Under the pieces are notes generated by a model. The model was not told where the DNA came from. It did not search any database and saw only the letters and a program-made list of their open reading frames with translations. A stretch of 64,000 nt of DNA from CAZBMD01 sp964493325 (GTDB lineage: Bacteria > Babelota > Babeliae > Babelales > RVW-14): assembly GCA_964493325.1 (NCBI GenBank), contig CAZBMD010000003.1, positions 1 to 64,000 of the forward strand, written 5' to 3'. A program made the position numbers and the translations under genes. Positions 48,213 to 57,113 of this stretch are shown piece by piece (positions within the stretch are counted from its first letter, which is position 1; the number at the start of each line of letters is the position of its first letter).

Positions 48213-48857
48213 ATGAATAGGTTGAGATTTTGTGCTATTGTTGTATCAATATTGATGACGTGCCCATTAGGTGCAACGTTTCAGTTTGATGATCTTAATA
48301 CCAAGCGTACTTTATCAGTGGTTCCTGGTACGCTGCAAGATTGGGAAATAGCAAAAGAATTTTGTTTGAATTTTTTTAAAGCCACCTATGATCAAATTCC
48401 ACCCGATCAAAAAGAATTTTCAACTATTGAAGAATTGATAAATAAAAAATTTTCAAAACATTATCAGCGTGTTTTTGTTGATAAAAAGTACACATTTTTT
48501 GTTCTAAAAGATGAAGATACATTTGTAGGATACTCAATTTTTGATGTTATAGACCGAGATGTTTTTGTTATTGAAACACAAGCAGATTTAGCTAGATATA
48601 GTTTTCACAGCCTTTTAGAGGGACTTTCTAGATTTGTCAAAAAAGAACTTGCGCCTGATTCACAATGTTTTTTATGGGCAGCTCGAAAAATACTTACAGA
48701 AACTTATTGGCCGCTTTTTAGAGATTGTAAATTTAATCTTGTTGATAATCTCCATCCAAATCTTGCAACTCCTAGGGATTATTACGGCGATCCTTCATAC
48801 CCAATATCGCTTGCTGAGTATTATCAAGGTTATCAGTTAAACCTTAACTCTATTTAA
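48213..48857 (+). CDS. Exported GNAT-like protein, GTLQDW family
   Basis: A 214-residue protein with a signal peptide (about 1-21, cleavage near PLGA). Its mature start VVPGTLQDWEIAKEFCLNFF carries the same GTLQDW as the 32360-32995 protein. Later, YTFFVLKDEDTFVGYSIFDVI (strands 2-4) and QADLARYSFHSLLEGLSRFVKK (helix 3) keep the GNAT order, and the acetyl-CoA loop is degenerate. The end contains FRDCKFNLVDN (typical C-terminal strand). AAGGAG lies before the start. It pairs with the preceding GNAT-like gene and ends in a convergent terminator region. Confidence 0.6.
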   Translation: MNRLRFCAIVVSILMTCPLGATFQFDDLNTKRTLSVVPGTLQDWEIAKEFCLNFFKATYDQIPPDQKEFSTIEELINKKFSKHYQRVFVDKKYTFFVLKDEDTFVGYSIFDVIDRDVFVIETQADLARYSFHSLLEGLSRFVKKELAPDSQCFLWAARKILTETYWPLFRDCKFNLVDNLHPNLATPRDYYGDPSYPISLAEYYQGYQLNLNSI

Positions 48858-48882
48858 AATTTTTTTATCAGTTTTGAATGCA

Positions 48883-48937
48883 GCAAATAACCAAATACCT
48901 TGTAAAATGCTAAGGGGTGTTTGGTTATTTGCTTGTT
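48883..48937. terminator. Hairpin terminator between convergent genes
   Basis: gcaaataaccaaa (48883-48895) and tttggttatttgc (48920-48932) form a 13-bp stem with two mismatched and further paired bases inside. It is followed by TTGTTATT. It lies midway between the convergent genes that end at 48857 and 49063. Confidence 0.5.
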
Positions 48938-49062
48938 ATTAAGAGCTGGTAGTTTTTTAAATTTTAACCATCGAGAGCATCTTTCCAAAGAATCTAGCCT
49001 TTGACTCTCAATAGTTTGTAATGGCAGCTTTAAGAGTAATTCCTGAATATAGTTTATTGATC

Positions 49063-49812
49063 TTAAGAGAGTCTCCAAATTGTAACAGCACTGTTATGTC
49101 CCAAAAAGAGTAAGCCATCACGAGTTTGGTGGTAGCAGGTGATCGTATTAGAGAAATGATTTTGTTCACGATTTAAATCAAACATATCGTCCGAGAAATG
49201 GCTTATGATTTCTCCTTGAAGCCAAACTGCAGGCACAATCGTTCCTTCATCAAGGCAGTAAGAAGATTCAACCGCCTTTGCAATGTTCTCAGTTTTGCAA
49301 AGACTGTTGAGACTGTCTTCAAAATTGGGGAATATATTAATCTCAACATCTTGGCGATATGGCCTTATGAACAGTGAAAAATCCGAGCGTTGCCACAAAC
49401 TAAACGGGTTTTTTTGATTCATGAGTAGATCTTTTTTCTGTAAAAAACCATGGTGAGTCTCGTTGTATAATGCCATTTTTGTTCCTCCTTGGGCGATGAT
49501 AAGTAAATTATTATCATCATCTAGAATTTTGCATACATTGTAGACGCACCATGTTTCAGGTCCGTACATATGATTGATCTGCCTATAGGAGCTATCAAAT
49601 AGTTCTCCTTTGGAGCGGTTATCAAAAAAAATAATGGTTTTATTCCAGAGTTGTTTAATAAAAGTAATCTTACCTACCGCAAACGTTGGTGTTATTTCAC
49701 CTACAAGAGAGTACTTTGGGAAGTTCTGGTTAGCTTCTTTTTGCATAGCATGCATACTTGTTGTTGCGATGAGAAAGAAATAGATAATCCATAGTCGGGT
49801 TGAAATAGCCAT
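49063..49812 (-). CDS. Exported beta-propeller-like (WD40-like) protein
   Basis: A 249-residue protein with a signal peptide (about 1-22, TSMHA-Met). The mature part alternates strands and Gly/Asp turns, as in beta-propellers: CVYNVCKILDDDNNLLIIAQGGTKMALYN, NTITCYHQTRDGLLFLGHNSAVTIWRLS. The last segment is a good WD-like blade end (V-T-I-W). It is shorter than the propellers at 57110-60710 and would hold only a few blades, so it may be partial. The frame just after the stop stays open in the -1 frame (see rejected items). GGA precedes the start weakly. Confidence 0.55.
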   Translation of the reverse strand: MAISTRLWIIYFFLIATTSMHAMQKEANQNFPKYSLVGEITPTFAVGKITFIKQLWNKTIIFFDNRSKGELFDSSYRQINHMYGPETWCVYNVCKILDDDNNLLIIAQGGTKMALYNETHHGFLQKKDLLMNQKNPFSLWQRSDFSLFIRPYRQDVEINIFPNFEDSLNSLCKTENIAKAVESSYCLDEGTIVPAVWLQGEIISHFSDDMFDLNREQNHFSNTITCYHQTRDGLLFLGHNSAVTIWRLS

Positions 49813-50051
49813 GTTTAATTCCGTATTTTGAAATTTTGAAATCAGCGTTAGTAATAATTTTCGCTTACTATTTCATAATTTAATAGTACATGCAAGTTAT
49901 TCTTAGCGTATAGCTTCTTATTAGATATTAGATGCTGGGCTTCTTAATAAACTTGTATGTTGCAGAAATTAATTTGCTGGATATGATGATTTTGCAGGTA
50001 TTTTCACTGTTTTGATTCGCAAAATTAATAAGCTATAAAAAGGAGATACGG

Positions 50052-50942
50052 ATGAAGTGGTTACGATTTTCGTGCACGATGGTCGTTGTTGTATTTTGTC
50101 TTCAAAATGAAGTTATGCCAATGATGATTCGTTTTGCTGGAACACTAAAACCTGCGTCGATTAAGCAAAAACAATTTGGTTTAAATAGTTTTCCTAAAAT
50201 TCAAAATCGATGCTTTCATGGATCGTTTGACGATCATAAGCGTTCATGGCTGCTCAAAGAACAACTTCATTTACTTGCTCAAAAAATTGGCTGCACTCCT
50301 TCAGAAGTAAAACGTCTGATTAAAAATCAAAGTATAGATTTTGCAGAAAAAGAAGCGGGGTTTTGGTTTTTACAAAAGGATACGCCAGAAGATATTTTAC
50401 TTGATTACATTTCTGATGATGTAATACACAGAGTGGGAGATTCCTCTAAACCGCCCCTTTGGTATGCGGTAGCACTTAATAACACGGCGGCGTTTGAAGC
50501 CCTTATTAAAATGTGCAAAGACGATGTTGCTTTTTGTGATGATGATGGGATAACGCTTCTCGTTAAGGCTCTTTGGAATCGCAACGCACAAATTGTAAAA
50601 GGACTTCTCAAAGCGGGAGCTAACCCAAACGTGTATTATTCTGAGAAGCGATGTGGGGAAGAGGTTTTTAAGGTAACACCGCTTAGGTTAGCTGTTGCGC
50701 AGAGAGATTTAAGAATGACAAAAAAGCTTTTAAAATACGGAGCAAAAGTGACCTATCCATATCCGGAATATAAGCAAGAACTGATTAGTCTTGCCATGTA
50801 TCAATATCCGGATAATTTGTACGGCGGAGAAATTAATAAAGTCTCTGACCCTTGCAAAGTTGACAAGATCGTTGCGTTGCTTGAAAAGTCTGATTTAGAG
50901 ACCTTTAAGGCTCTAATTAAAGGCTGGTACCATCAAGATTAA
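50052..50942 (+). CDS. Exported ankyrin-repeat protein
   Basis: A 296-residue protein with a signal peptide (about 1-24, ending EVMP-Met). An N-terminal non-repeat region with a helix (LHLLAQKIGCTPSEVKRLIKNQ) precedes three to four ankyrin repeats: PLWYAVALNNTAAFEALIKMC, TLLVKALWNRNAQIVKGLLKAGANPNV and TPLRLAVAQRDLRMTKKLLKYGAKVT. AAGGAG is at optimal distance. It lies between a divergent propeller gene and a glycosyltransferase. The target is unknown. Confidence 0.8.
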   Translation: MKWLRFSCTMVVVVFCLQNEVMPMMIRFAGTLKPASIKQKQFGLNSFPKIQNRCFHGSFDDHKRSWLLKEQLHLLAQKIGCTPSEVKRLIKNQSIDFAEKEAGFWFLQKDTPEDILLDYISDDVIHRVGDSSKPPLWYAVALNNTAAFEALIKMCKDDVAFCDDDGITLLVKALWNRNAQIVKGLLKAGANPNVYYSEKRCGEEVFKVTPLRLAVAQRDLRMTKKLLKYGAKVTYPYPEYKQELISLAMYQYPDNLYGGEINKVSDPCKVDKIVALLEKSDLETFKALIKGWYHQD

Positions 50943-51007
50943 AGAATGATATTTTTTTTCTGATAATGTGTTTTCTCAAAATTTGAGTAGTGATAATGAG
51001 ATAAGGT

Positions 51008-52366
51008 GTGATTAGCAAGTCAGAGACCTGTAACTCTTTTTTTCTTTTTATTGTGGCTCTTTCGGTGCGCATCGTTGCCATTGCTGGCTATTTTCAATAT
51101 AACCCGTGCATGCTGCTCTACGATGCTGGACACTATCATGCGCTTGCCGTACGTCTTACTCAAGGCCTTGGGTATGTTGGTGCTGATGGAGCTTCTTATT
51201 TTTATCGGTTGCCAGGATATCCACTTTTTTTGGCCGCGTGCTACAACTTTTTTGGGGAGCATCCCGTTGCTGCTTTGTGTGTGCAGGCGTTTGTGGGTGC
51301 GCTCATACCAATTATTCTTTTTTTTCTGACGCGGCTTATTTTCAAGGATGCTCCTGCTGTTGGCTATCTTGCAGCGTTTGTTTGTTGCGTGCACACTGGC
51401 TACATAATTTATGCTGGGCTTGTGATGTCCGAGACTCTTTTTGCCTTTTTATTTATTTTGTTCTGTCTTGTTTTTTTTCATGCTCTGGAAAACAAAAGGC
51501 GTGCAATTTACCAAGGGTTACTTTTTGGGGTTGCCGGTTTGATCTTGGGGTTGGCCTCACTGGTAAGGCCTGTTGGTATTTTTGTCTTGCTCCTTGGAAT
51601 TGGCTATATCTTCTTTTTTTATCATCGATTGGTGGTAGAAAAAATTTTAGCATCAGGAGCTATTTTTGTTGGATGGCTTGCCGTTGTTGGAGTTTGGTTG
51701 CTGCGTAATTTTTTAATTACAGGGTATTTGTTTTTTCACACACTCTCGGGGCCTCACTTTATCAACCATGTGGCAATAAAGTTGGAGATGGCGCATGAAC
51801 ATTGTAGTTACGTTCAAGCGCGCGATCACCTGTATCATCTAGTTGAGCAAAAAATTCAGGAGCAAGTAACGCAAAAAAACCGACCGCTTTTGGAAATAGA
51901 AGAGTGTTTGGTTATGGAAAAAGAAGCCGCACGGTACATGGCAAAAAATTATTGCGCTGCGCTGAAGTTGTTCTGTGAAAATATCATAAAGACCGCTTGC
52001 GCTCTCTATTCATCGGAGCTCTTGGTGATTGAGGCTCAGGGTACTTTGCCTAACTACGAAGCTGGGACGTGCTGGATTAATAAAGTAAAAAAATTTCTTA
52101 TTCCTGCAGGAATGCCTTGGTTGATTTGTTGGTGGATATGGTACGAAATTTTTATCTGGATGCTCATAGCTCTTGGCTGCAGTGGCTTTTTAATTGCTTC
52201 ATTACGCGATAACAAAAGAATGAAAATTGTTGTACAGGTTATACCCTTTGTGGTTCTCTTTTTGGGAATTTCGCTTGCATGTGGTTTTGCACGATTTCGT
52301 TTGCCAATAGAGCATTTTTTAATTATGTTAGCGAGTAAGTTCTGGATTGATCTTTACAAAAAATAA
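51008..52366 (+). CDS. GT-C type glycosyltransferase (PMT/ArnT-like), paralogue C
   Basis: A 452-residue multi-pass membrane protein. It has DAGHYHALAVRLTQGLGYVGADG, FYRLPGYPLFLA and CGFARFRLPIEHFLIM, the same motifs in the same order as paralogues A and B. The start is GTG 51008, with AAGG too close to be ideal. The flavoprotein gene follows 21 bp later. Confidence 0.83.
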   Translation: MISKSETCNSFFLFIVALSVRIVAIAGYFQYNPCMLLYDAGHYHALAVRLTQGLGYVGADGASYFYRLPGYPLFLAACYNFFGEHPVAALCVQAFVGALIPIILFFLTRLIFKDAPAVGYLAAFVCCVHTGYIIYAGLVMSETLFAFLFILFCLVFFHALENKRRAIYQGLLFGVAGLILGLASLVRPVGIFVLLLGIGYIFFFYHRLVVEKILASGAIFVGWLAVVGVWLLRNFLITGYLFFHTLSGPHFINHVAIKLEMAHEHCSYVQARDHLYHLVEQKIQEQVTQKNRPLLEIEECLVMEKEAARYMAKNYCAALKLFCENIIKTACALYSSELLVIEAQGTLPNYEAGTCWINKVKKFLIPAGMPWLICWWIWYEIFIWMLIALGCSGFLIASLRDNKRMKIVVQVIPFVVLFLGISLACGFARFRLPIEHFLIMLASKFWIDLYKK

Positions 52367-52387
52367 AAGGTAGAAGAGGTAGGGAGT

Positions 52388-53830
52388 ATGATCAAGAAGC
52401 GTGCTATTATCATCGGTGCCGGTCCTGCTGGCCTTACCGCTGGTATTGAATTGCTCAAGACAGGCAATTTTGAAGTTACTGTTATTGAACGGGATGCGGT
52501 GGTTGGAGGACTTGCAAAAACAACTGACTACAAAGGTTGCAAGTATGATATTGGCCCTCACCACTTTATTACCGATTCGAGTAAAATTCAGACATGGTGG
52601 GAAGACTTGATGGAAGGCGACTTTCTCAAACACAAGCGCTTTACCCGTATCTACTATAAAAAACATTTTTTCAATTATCCCCTTGAGCCGCTTAACGTAG
52701 TTATAGGGCTTAATCTTTTTGAATGTGCTCGCAGTATTTTTAGTTATATTTACTATCGATTTTTTCCTATCACTGAAGTTCGGTCATTTCAGGATTGGGT
52801 GACCAACAAGTTTGGTTATCGTTTATTCAGTATCTTTTTTAAAACATACACCGAAAAAGTATGGGGTATTGCGTGCGATAAAATTTCGGCTGATTGGTCA
52901 GCGCAGCGCATCAAAGGCTTTTCTCTTTCTAAAGCAATTTTCTATGCCTTCTTTGGTCGTTTTTTTAAAAAAAATGCGCCACGCACCATTAATGATACTT
53001 TTTATTATCCATCGCTTGGCTCTGGAGCTTTGTGGGCAAAAGCAAGTTTGAAAATTGTTAACCATGATGATGGTCGTCTTGTGATGCAGCAGAGTGTTGT
53101 AAAAATTCAGCATGATGGGGCAAAGATTTTATCAATCTCGACTTGTAGCGAAGAAGAAAAGCGATCAGGCGGATTGCAGAAGAAGATTGACTATACAGGA
53201 GAACATTTTTTCTCAACTATGCCGCTTCGTGAGCTTATTTTGGCCATGGATCCGTTGCCGCCAGAGGTTGTGATTTCAGCTGCAAAATCGCTTATGTATC
53301 GAGGTCTTATTACCGTTAATTTAATTGTAAATAAGACGCAAATTTGTCCTGATCATTGGCTGTACATTCACGAAAAAGATGTCCGAATGGGTCGCATTGG
53401 AAACATGAATAACTTCTCGCCTAAGATGGTTAACGATCCTTCGCATACAGCATTGAGTCTTGAATATTTTTCATTTGTTGATGAAGAATTTTGGTTTAAG
53501 TCAGATTATGAGCTTGTTGAAATTGGCAAGCAAGAGCTTGAAAAAATTGGCCTTGTCAAAGCAGCCGCAGTGGTTGATGGCATGGTCATGCGCACATCAG
53601 AGGCCTATCCGATTTATGATGAAAATTACAAACAACATCTGAATGTTGTTTTGTCGTACCTTGCTCAGTTTGACAATTTGCATCTGATGGGTCGCAATGG
53701 CTTGCATCGTTATAACAACATGGATATTGCAATGTTATCTGCTATGGAAGTTGTTGATAAAGTAATAGCCCAAGAAGATGTTTTTATGCCACACGGCGGT
53801 ATGCAGGTTGAGTCTCAATTTATGATTTAG
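52388..53830 (+). CDS. FAD-dependent amine-oxidase-fold enzyme (UDP-galactopyranose-mutase-like)
   Basis: A 480-residue flavoprotein. The N-terminal dinucleotide fold IIIGAGPAGLTAGIELLK...VTVIERD is followed by VGGLAKTTDYKGCKYDIGPHHF (FAD contact, GG-x-x-x-T). Other family-like parts are NYPLEPLN, FKTYTEKVWGIACDKISADWSAQRIKG and GRNGLHRYNNMDIAM near the end. This pattern is found in enzymes related to UDP-galactopyranose mutase and protoporphyrinogen oxidase in sugar clusters. A role in making a furanose or otherwise modified sugar donor is an inference. It sits between a glycosyltransferase and asnB. Confidence 0.75.
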   Translation: MIKKRAIIIGAGPAGLTAGIELLKTGNFEVTVIERDAVVGGLAKTTDYKGCKYDIGPHHFITDSSKIQTWWEDLMEGDFLKHKRFTRIYYKKHFFNYPLEPLNVVIGLNLFECARSIFSYIYYRFFPITEVRSFQDWVTNKFGYRLFSIFFKTYTEKVWGIACDKISADWSAQRIKGFSLSKAIFYAFFGRFFKKNAPRTINDTFYYPSLGSGALWAKASLKIVNHDDGRLVMQQSVVKIQHDGAKILSISTCSEEEKRSGGLQKKIDYTGEHFFSTMPLRELILAMDPLPPEVVISAAKSLMYRGLITVNLIVNKTQICPDHWLYIHEKDVRMGRIGNMNNFSPKMVNDPSHTALSLEYFSFVDEEFWFKSDYELVEIGKQELEKIGLVKAAAVVDGMVMRTSEAYPIYDENYKQHLNVVLSYLAQFDNLHLMGRNGLHRYNNMDIAMLSAMEVVDKVIAQEDVFMPHGGMQVESQFMI

Positions 53831-53865
53831 AATGATAAAATTTTTATACGAAAAAAGGGTGAGCG

Positions 53866-55818
53866 GTGTGCGGATTTGCAGGTATCATCAATGTTTCTCG
53901 ACAAGGTTTTTCAGTTTCTGATGAGATGCTTACGCGCATGCAGGAACGGCTTGCTCACCGAGGTCCAGATGCTCATCGTACCTGGAAATCTGATGATCAT
54001 TCCGTTGGGCTTGCATTTAATCGACTGAAAATTATCGATCTTTCTGATGCTGCCATGCAGCCCATGATGGATCTCAATCAATCGGTTATCATCAGTTTTA
54101 ATGGCGAAATTTATAATTATCAAAAAGTGCGAAAAGAGCTTGAAAGCTTTGGACACAAATTTTTTTCGCACTCGGATACCGAAGTTATTATCAATGGGTA
54201 TAAAGAGTGGGGCATTGATGTGGTCTACAAACTTGAAGGCATGTTTGCCTTTGCTTTGTACGATCTAGAAATGCGTGCTCTTTTTGTGGTGCGTGATCGT
54301 ATTGGGGTAAAACCAGTATATTTTTCGCTTCAGGGGGGAACTTTCTGTTTTGCCTCAGAAATTAAGGCTCTTTGGGAAGTGCCATGGGTTGCAAAAGAAA
54401 TTTCATCCATAGCAACCTATCATTATCTGACTTTTATGGTTACGCCAGCTCCATACACCATCTATGAACAGGTATACAAGTTGCCAGCAGGTTTTTTTGT
54501 AAAGGTTGATGCTCAAAAGCGAGTGACGTTTACCGAATGGTATACGCCGGTGACGCAGGTGAGTTACGCTGAAAAACGAGAGTTTTCGGATGAAAATTTT
54601 TGCACAAAAAATATTGAAATACTGCTGACTGAAGCAACTGAAAAGCGCATGATTTCTGATGTCCCTTTTGGCGCATTTTTGTCTGGCGGTGTTGATTCAA
54701 GTTTGAATGTTGCGTTGATGTCTCGTTTTGTTGACCGGGTCAAAACGTTTACGGTTGCGTTTGATGATGGTCATGAAACCAATGAACTGGAGTGGGCACG
54801 CCTTGTTTCAAAACGCTTTGGGACCGAGCATCATGAGCTGGTAATTTCTGAAAAAGAGGCTTTTGAATTTTACGAGGAAATGGTTTATCACCTTGATGAA
54901 CCGCTTGCTGATTCGGTGTGCATTCCTTTTTATTTCGTATCTAAACTGGCAAAGCAAATGGGTGTGACCGTAGCGCAAGTTGGTGAAGGAGCTGATGAGC
55001 TTTTTTTTGGTTACCACCTGTATGCTCAGTACAAAAAAGTTTACGATCGCTTGTGGAATCCTTCACAAAAACTCATCCCCAATTTTATTAAAAAAGCTGT
55101 TTTTAGAGCCAGCAAGCCTCTGGTTTCAAATCTGGCACGGCTTGATGTACTTTCCAATTGGTCGAGCAGTCGTCCACTTTTTTGGAGTGGTGCTGTTGGT
55201 TTTAATGAACTTCAAAAAAAACATATTCTCCAGGCCAATATATTTAAACACCATGAGGCGTCGTTTGATCCCATTATTAATCAGATCTATCCAGGCCTGC
55301 GCCAGACGTACGATGCTTCCGCCATTGTTGACTATCACCTGAACAAATTAAAGCATCTAGATCCTGAGGCTGATTTTTGCAAACAGATGTTGTACTTAGA
55401 ACTTAAACATCGTCTACCGGAGTTGTTACTCATGCGAGCAGACAAGATGTCGATGGCTGCAAGTGTTGAAGCCCGAGAGCCTTTTTTGGATCATAAGCTT
55501 GTTGAATTTATGTTACATGTTCCAGGTGCATTGAAGTTTAAAAATAATACGACCAAGTATCTTTTAAAAAAGGTCTGTCAAGGTGTTTTACCAGATGTTA
55601 TTGTGAATCGAAAAAAAGTTGGTTTTGCAGCACCAACAACGCGTTGGTTTACGTCAGGTAAATATTTCCCTCAATATTTTAAGCAGCTAAGTATGGAGAA
55701 TAGGTCTTCACATTTTTTCATGCCTGCAGCATCTTCTCTTGATAAGCTCTATCATGGAAGTCAGGCAAGCCTGTCTGTTCAACAGTGGATTCTGCAAAAT
55801 ATCTGGGCTCTTCGATGA
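53866..55818 (+). CDS. asnB: Asparagine synthase (glutamine-hydrolysing) family protein
   Basis: A 650-residue enzyme of class II amidotransferase type. It starts at GTG, and Cys2 (CGFAGI) would be the nucleophile after Met removal. The glutaminase domain has LAHRGPDA and FNGEIYNY. The synthase domain has the ATP pyrophosphatase loop LSGGVDSS (about 269-276), AFDDGHE and VGEGADELFFGY, and EAREPFLDHKLVE. The family makes asparagine, but members in surface-polysaccharide clusters amidate uronic or sugar-acid groups. The position here fits either. The next gene overlaps its stop (ATGA). Confidence 0.9.
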   Translation: MCGFAGIINVSRQGFSVSDEMLTRMQERLAHRGPDAHRTWKSDDHSVGLAFNRLKIIDLSDAAMQPMMDLNQSVIISFNGEIYNYQKVRKELESFGHKFFSHSDTEVIINGYKEWGIDVVYKLEGMFAFALYDLEMRALFVVRDRIGVKPVYFSLQGGTFCFASEIKALWEVPWVAKEISSIATYHYLTFMVTPAPYTIYEQVYKLPAGFFVKVDAQKRVTFTEWYTPVTQVSYAEKREFSDENFCTKNIEILLTEATEKRMISDVPFGAFLSGGVDSSLNVALMSRFVDRVKTFTVAFDDGHETNELEWARLVSKRFGTEHHELVISEKEAFEFYEEMVYHLDEPLADSVCIPFYFVSKLAKQMGVTVAQVGEGADELFFGYHLYAQYKKVYDRLWNPSQKLIPNFIKKAVFRASKPLVSNLARLDVLSNWSSSRPLFWSGAVGFNELQKKHILQANIFKHHEASFDPIINQIYPGLRQTYDASAIVDYHLNKLKHLDPEADFCKQMLYLELKHRLPELLLMRADKMSMAASVEAREPFLDHKLVEFMLHVPGALKFKNNTTKYLLKKVCQGVLPDVIVNRKKVGFAAPTTRWFTSGKYFPQYFKQLSMENRSSHFFMPAASSLDKLYHGSQASLSVQQWILQNIWALR

Positions 55819-57113
55819 AATTTTCTACTGTTGTGGTTCTGGTAGCGGCACTCTTTTTTGCAGTGCTGTCTTACTTTTTATTTCTTCAGGTTGATAAACC
55901 GGAGCCGCATTGCGATGTTGATTCCAAGGCATACATAGCTAATGCAAAGCTTTTTGCTGCAAATAATAGCTTTGCCTGGCAGGCACCTGGTCGTCCGTAT
56001 TACGTTTTGGGCTATTCTTTTTTTCTTGCACTTATTTTTAAAGTGTTTGGACAGTCTGACGCCGCTGTTATTTTTTTACAGGTGCTTCTTGCCTTGTTTT
56101 CTATGTTGCTATTATTTCGTGTGGGCACTATGCTTGCCGGCCGCAGGGTGGGAACGATTGCAGTAGGTCTTTTAGCCATCAACATTGGGTACCTTACTTT
56201 TGTTCAATTTTATTTGACCGAGATTTTGTTGTCTCTGTTGCTCCTGCTTTTTTTTGAGCGCTTTGTCAGCTTTGTAAAAGATAAATCTTCTCAAACTCTC
56301 ATGCAGTCAGCAGGCGCGCTTGGCTTGTCGGTTCTTGTCAAACCGGCAGCACTCTATTTTTTTATCATGCTCGTTCCATTATTTTTTGTTGCTAGTCATG
56401 GGCGATGCCGTATATTTTTGCGATTTGCCACACTCTGGCTTGTTGTTTTTTTATCCCCTATCGCCTTGTACATGGGGCACAACAAAATGGTTTTTGGGCA
56501 TTGGTACCTGAGCGGTCTTGATTCAGAAAACATGCTGTACTGGTTTTTCCCCAACGTGCTTGCGCATGAACACGGAACAACTTCTGATGAAGAGCGAATT
56601 ACATTGCGTGCGATGTCTCGTGACGATGTTGTGGCATATTTTAAGCGAGAAGCTTTTGGCCACCCATTCACCATGATAACGGTCTGGATGAAGAACGTTG
56701 CAAAGACCTGGCTTGGTCTTTTTAGTACAAACCTCAAGGTACTTATTGAACCGACAATAGCAGGTGGATCGATCTCTTTTTTTAGGGTTGAAGGTAGTTG
56801 CTTCAAAAAAATTTATCGCTACATGATTACCGGAACCGAGCGATTGTGGTTGTGTGCCGTTGCTTGCGCAGAAGGTGTGTGGACTGTGGTACGCCTTTTT
56901 TTCTGCGGCATTGCTATTCTTTGGTTTATTCGCCGTCGAGCCTGGAGTCTTTTGTATCTTTTTGCTGCCTATCTTTTTTATTTCTCAATGGTTACTGGTC
57001 ACGATGGTTGTGCTCGGTTTCGTATGCTTTTTGAATTTGTTCTTATTGTGCTGATGGCAATTGGTTTGAGCTGTTGTGTTCTATGGTTGAAGCGAAAAGG
57101 AAAATGCTCATGA
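55815..57113 (+). CDS. GT-C type glycosyltransferase (PMT-like), divergent paralogue D
   Basis: A 432-residue multi-pass membrane protein. The first loop has DVDSKAYIANAKLFAANN and PYYVLGYSFFLAL in the place of the FYRxPGYPxFLA motif, and the C-terminus has CARFRMLFEFVLIV. It is thus related to paralogues A-C but more diverged. ATG 55815 overlaps the asnB stop by 4 bp. Its own stop overlaps the start of the first propeller gene by 4 bp, which ties an exported propeller to a glycan enzyme. Confidence 0.8.
   Translation: MKFSTVVVLVAALFFAVLSYFLFLQVDKPEPHCDVDSKAYIANAKLFAANNSFAWQAPGRPYYVLGYSFFLALIFKVFGQSDAAVIFLQVLLALFSMLLLFRVGTMLAGRRVGTIAVGLLAINIGYLTFVQFYLTEILLSLLLLLFFERFVSFVKDKSSQTLMQSAGALGLSVLVKPAALYFFIMLVPLFFVASHGRCRIFLRFATLWLVVFLSPIALYMGHNKMVFGHWYLSGLDSENMLYWFFPNVLAHEHGTTSDEERITLRAMSRDDVVAYFKREAFGHPFTMITVWMKNVAKTWLGLFSTNLKVLIEPTIAGGSISFFRVEGSCFKKIYRYMITGTERLWLCAVACAEGVWTVVRLFFCGIAILWFIRRRAWSLLYLFAAYLFYFSMVTGHDGCARFRMLFEFVLIVLMAIGLSCCVLWLKRKGKCS

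Noticed and set aside
48854..49078. A 74-codon minus-strand frame that continues the 49063-49812 propeller gene in the -1 frame
   Set aside because: It starts at TTG inside the end of that gene and could be a C-terminal part lost by a frameshift, but a 13-bp terminator-like hairpin lies inside it, no slippery site is seen and no homology is recognised. I do not count it as a gene.
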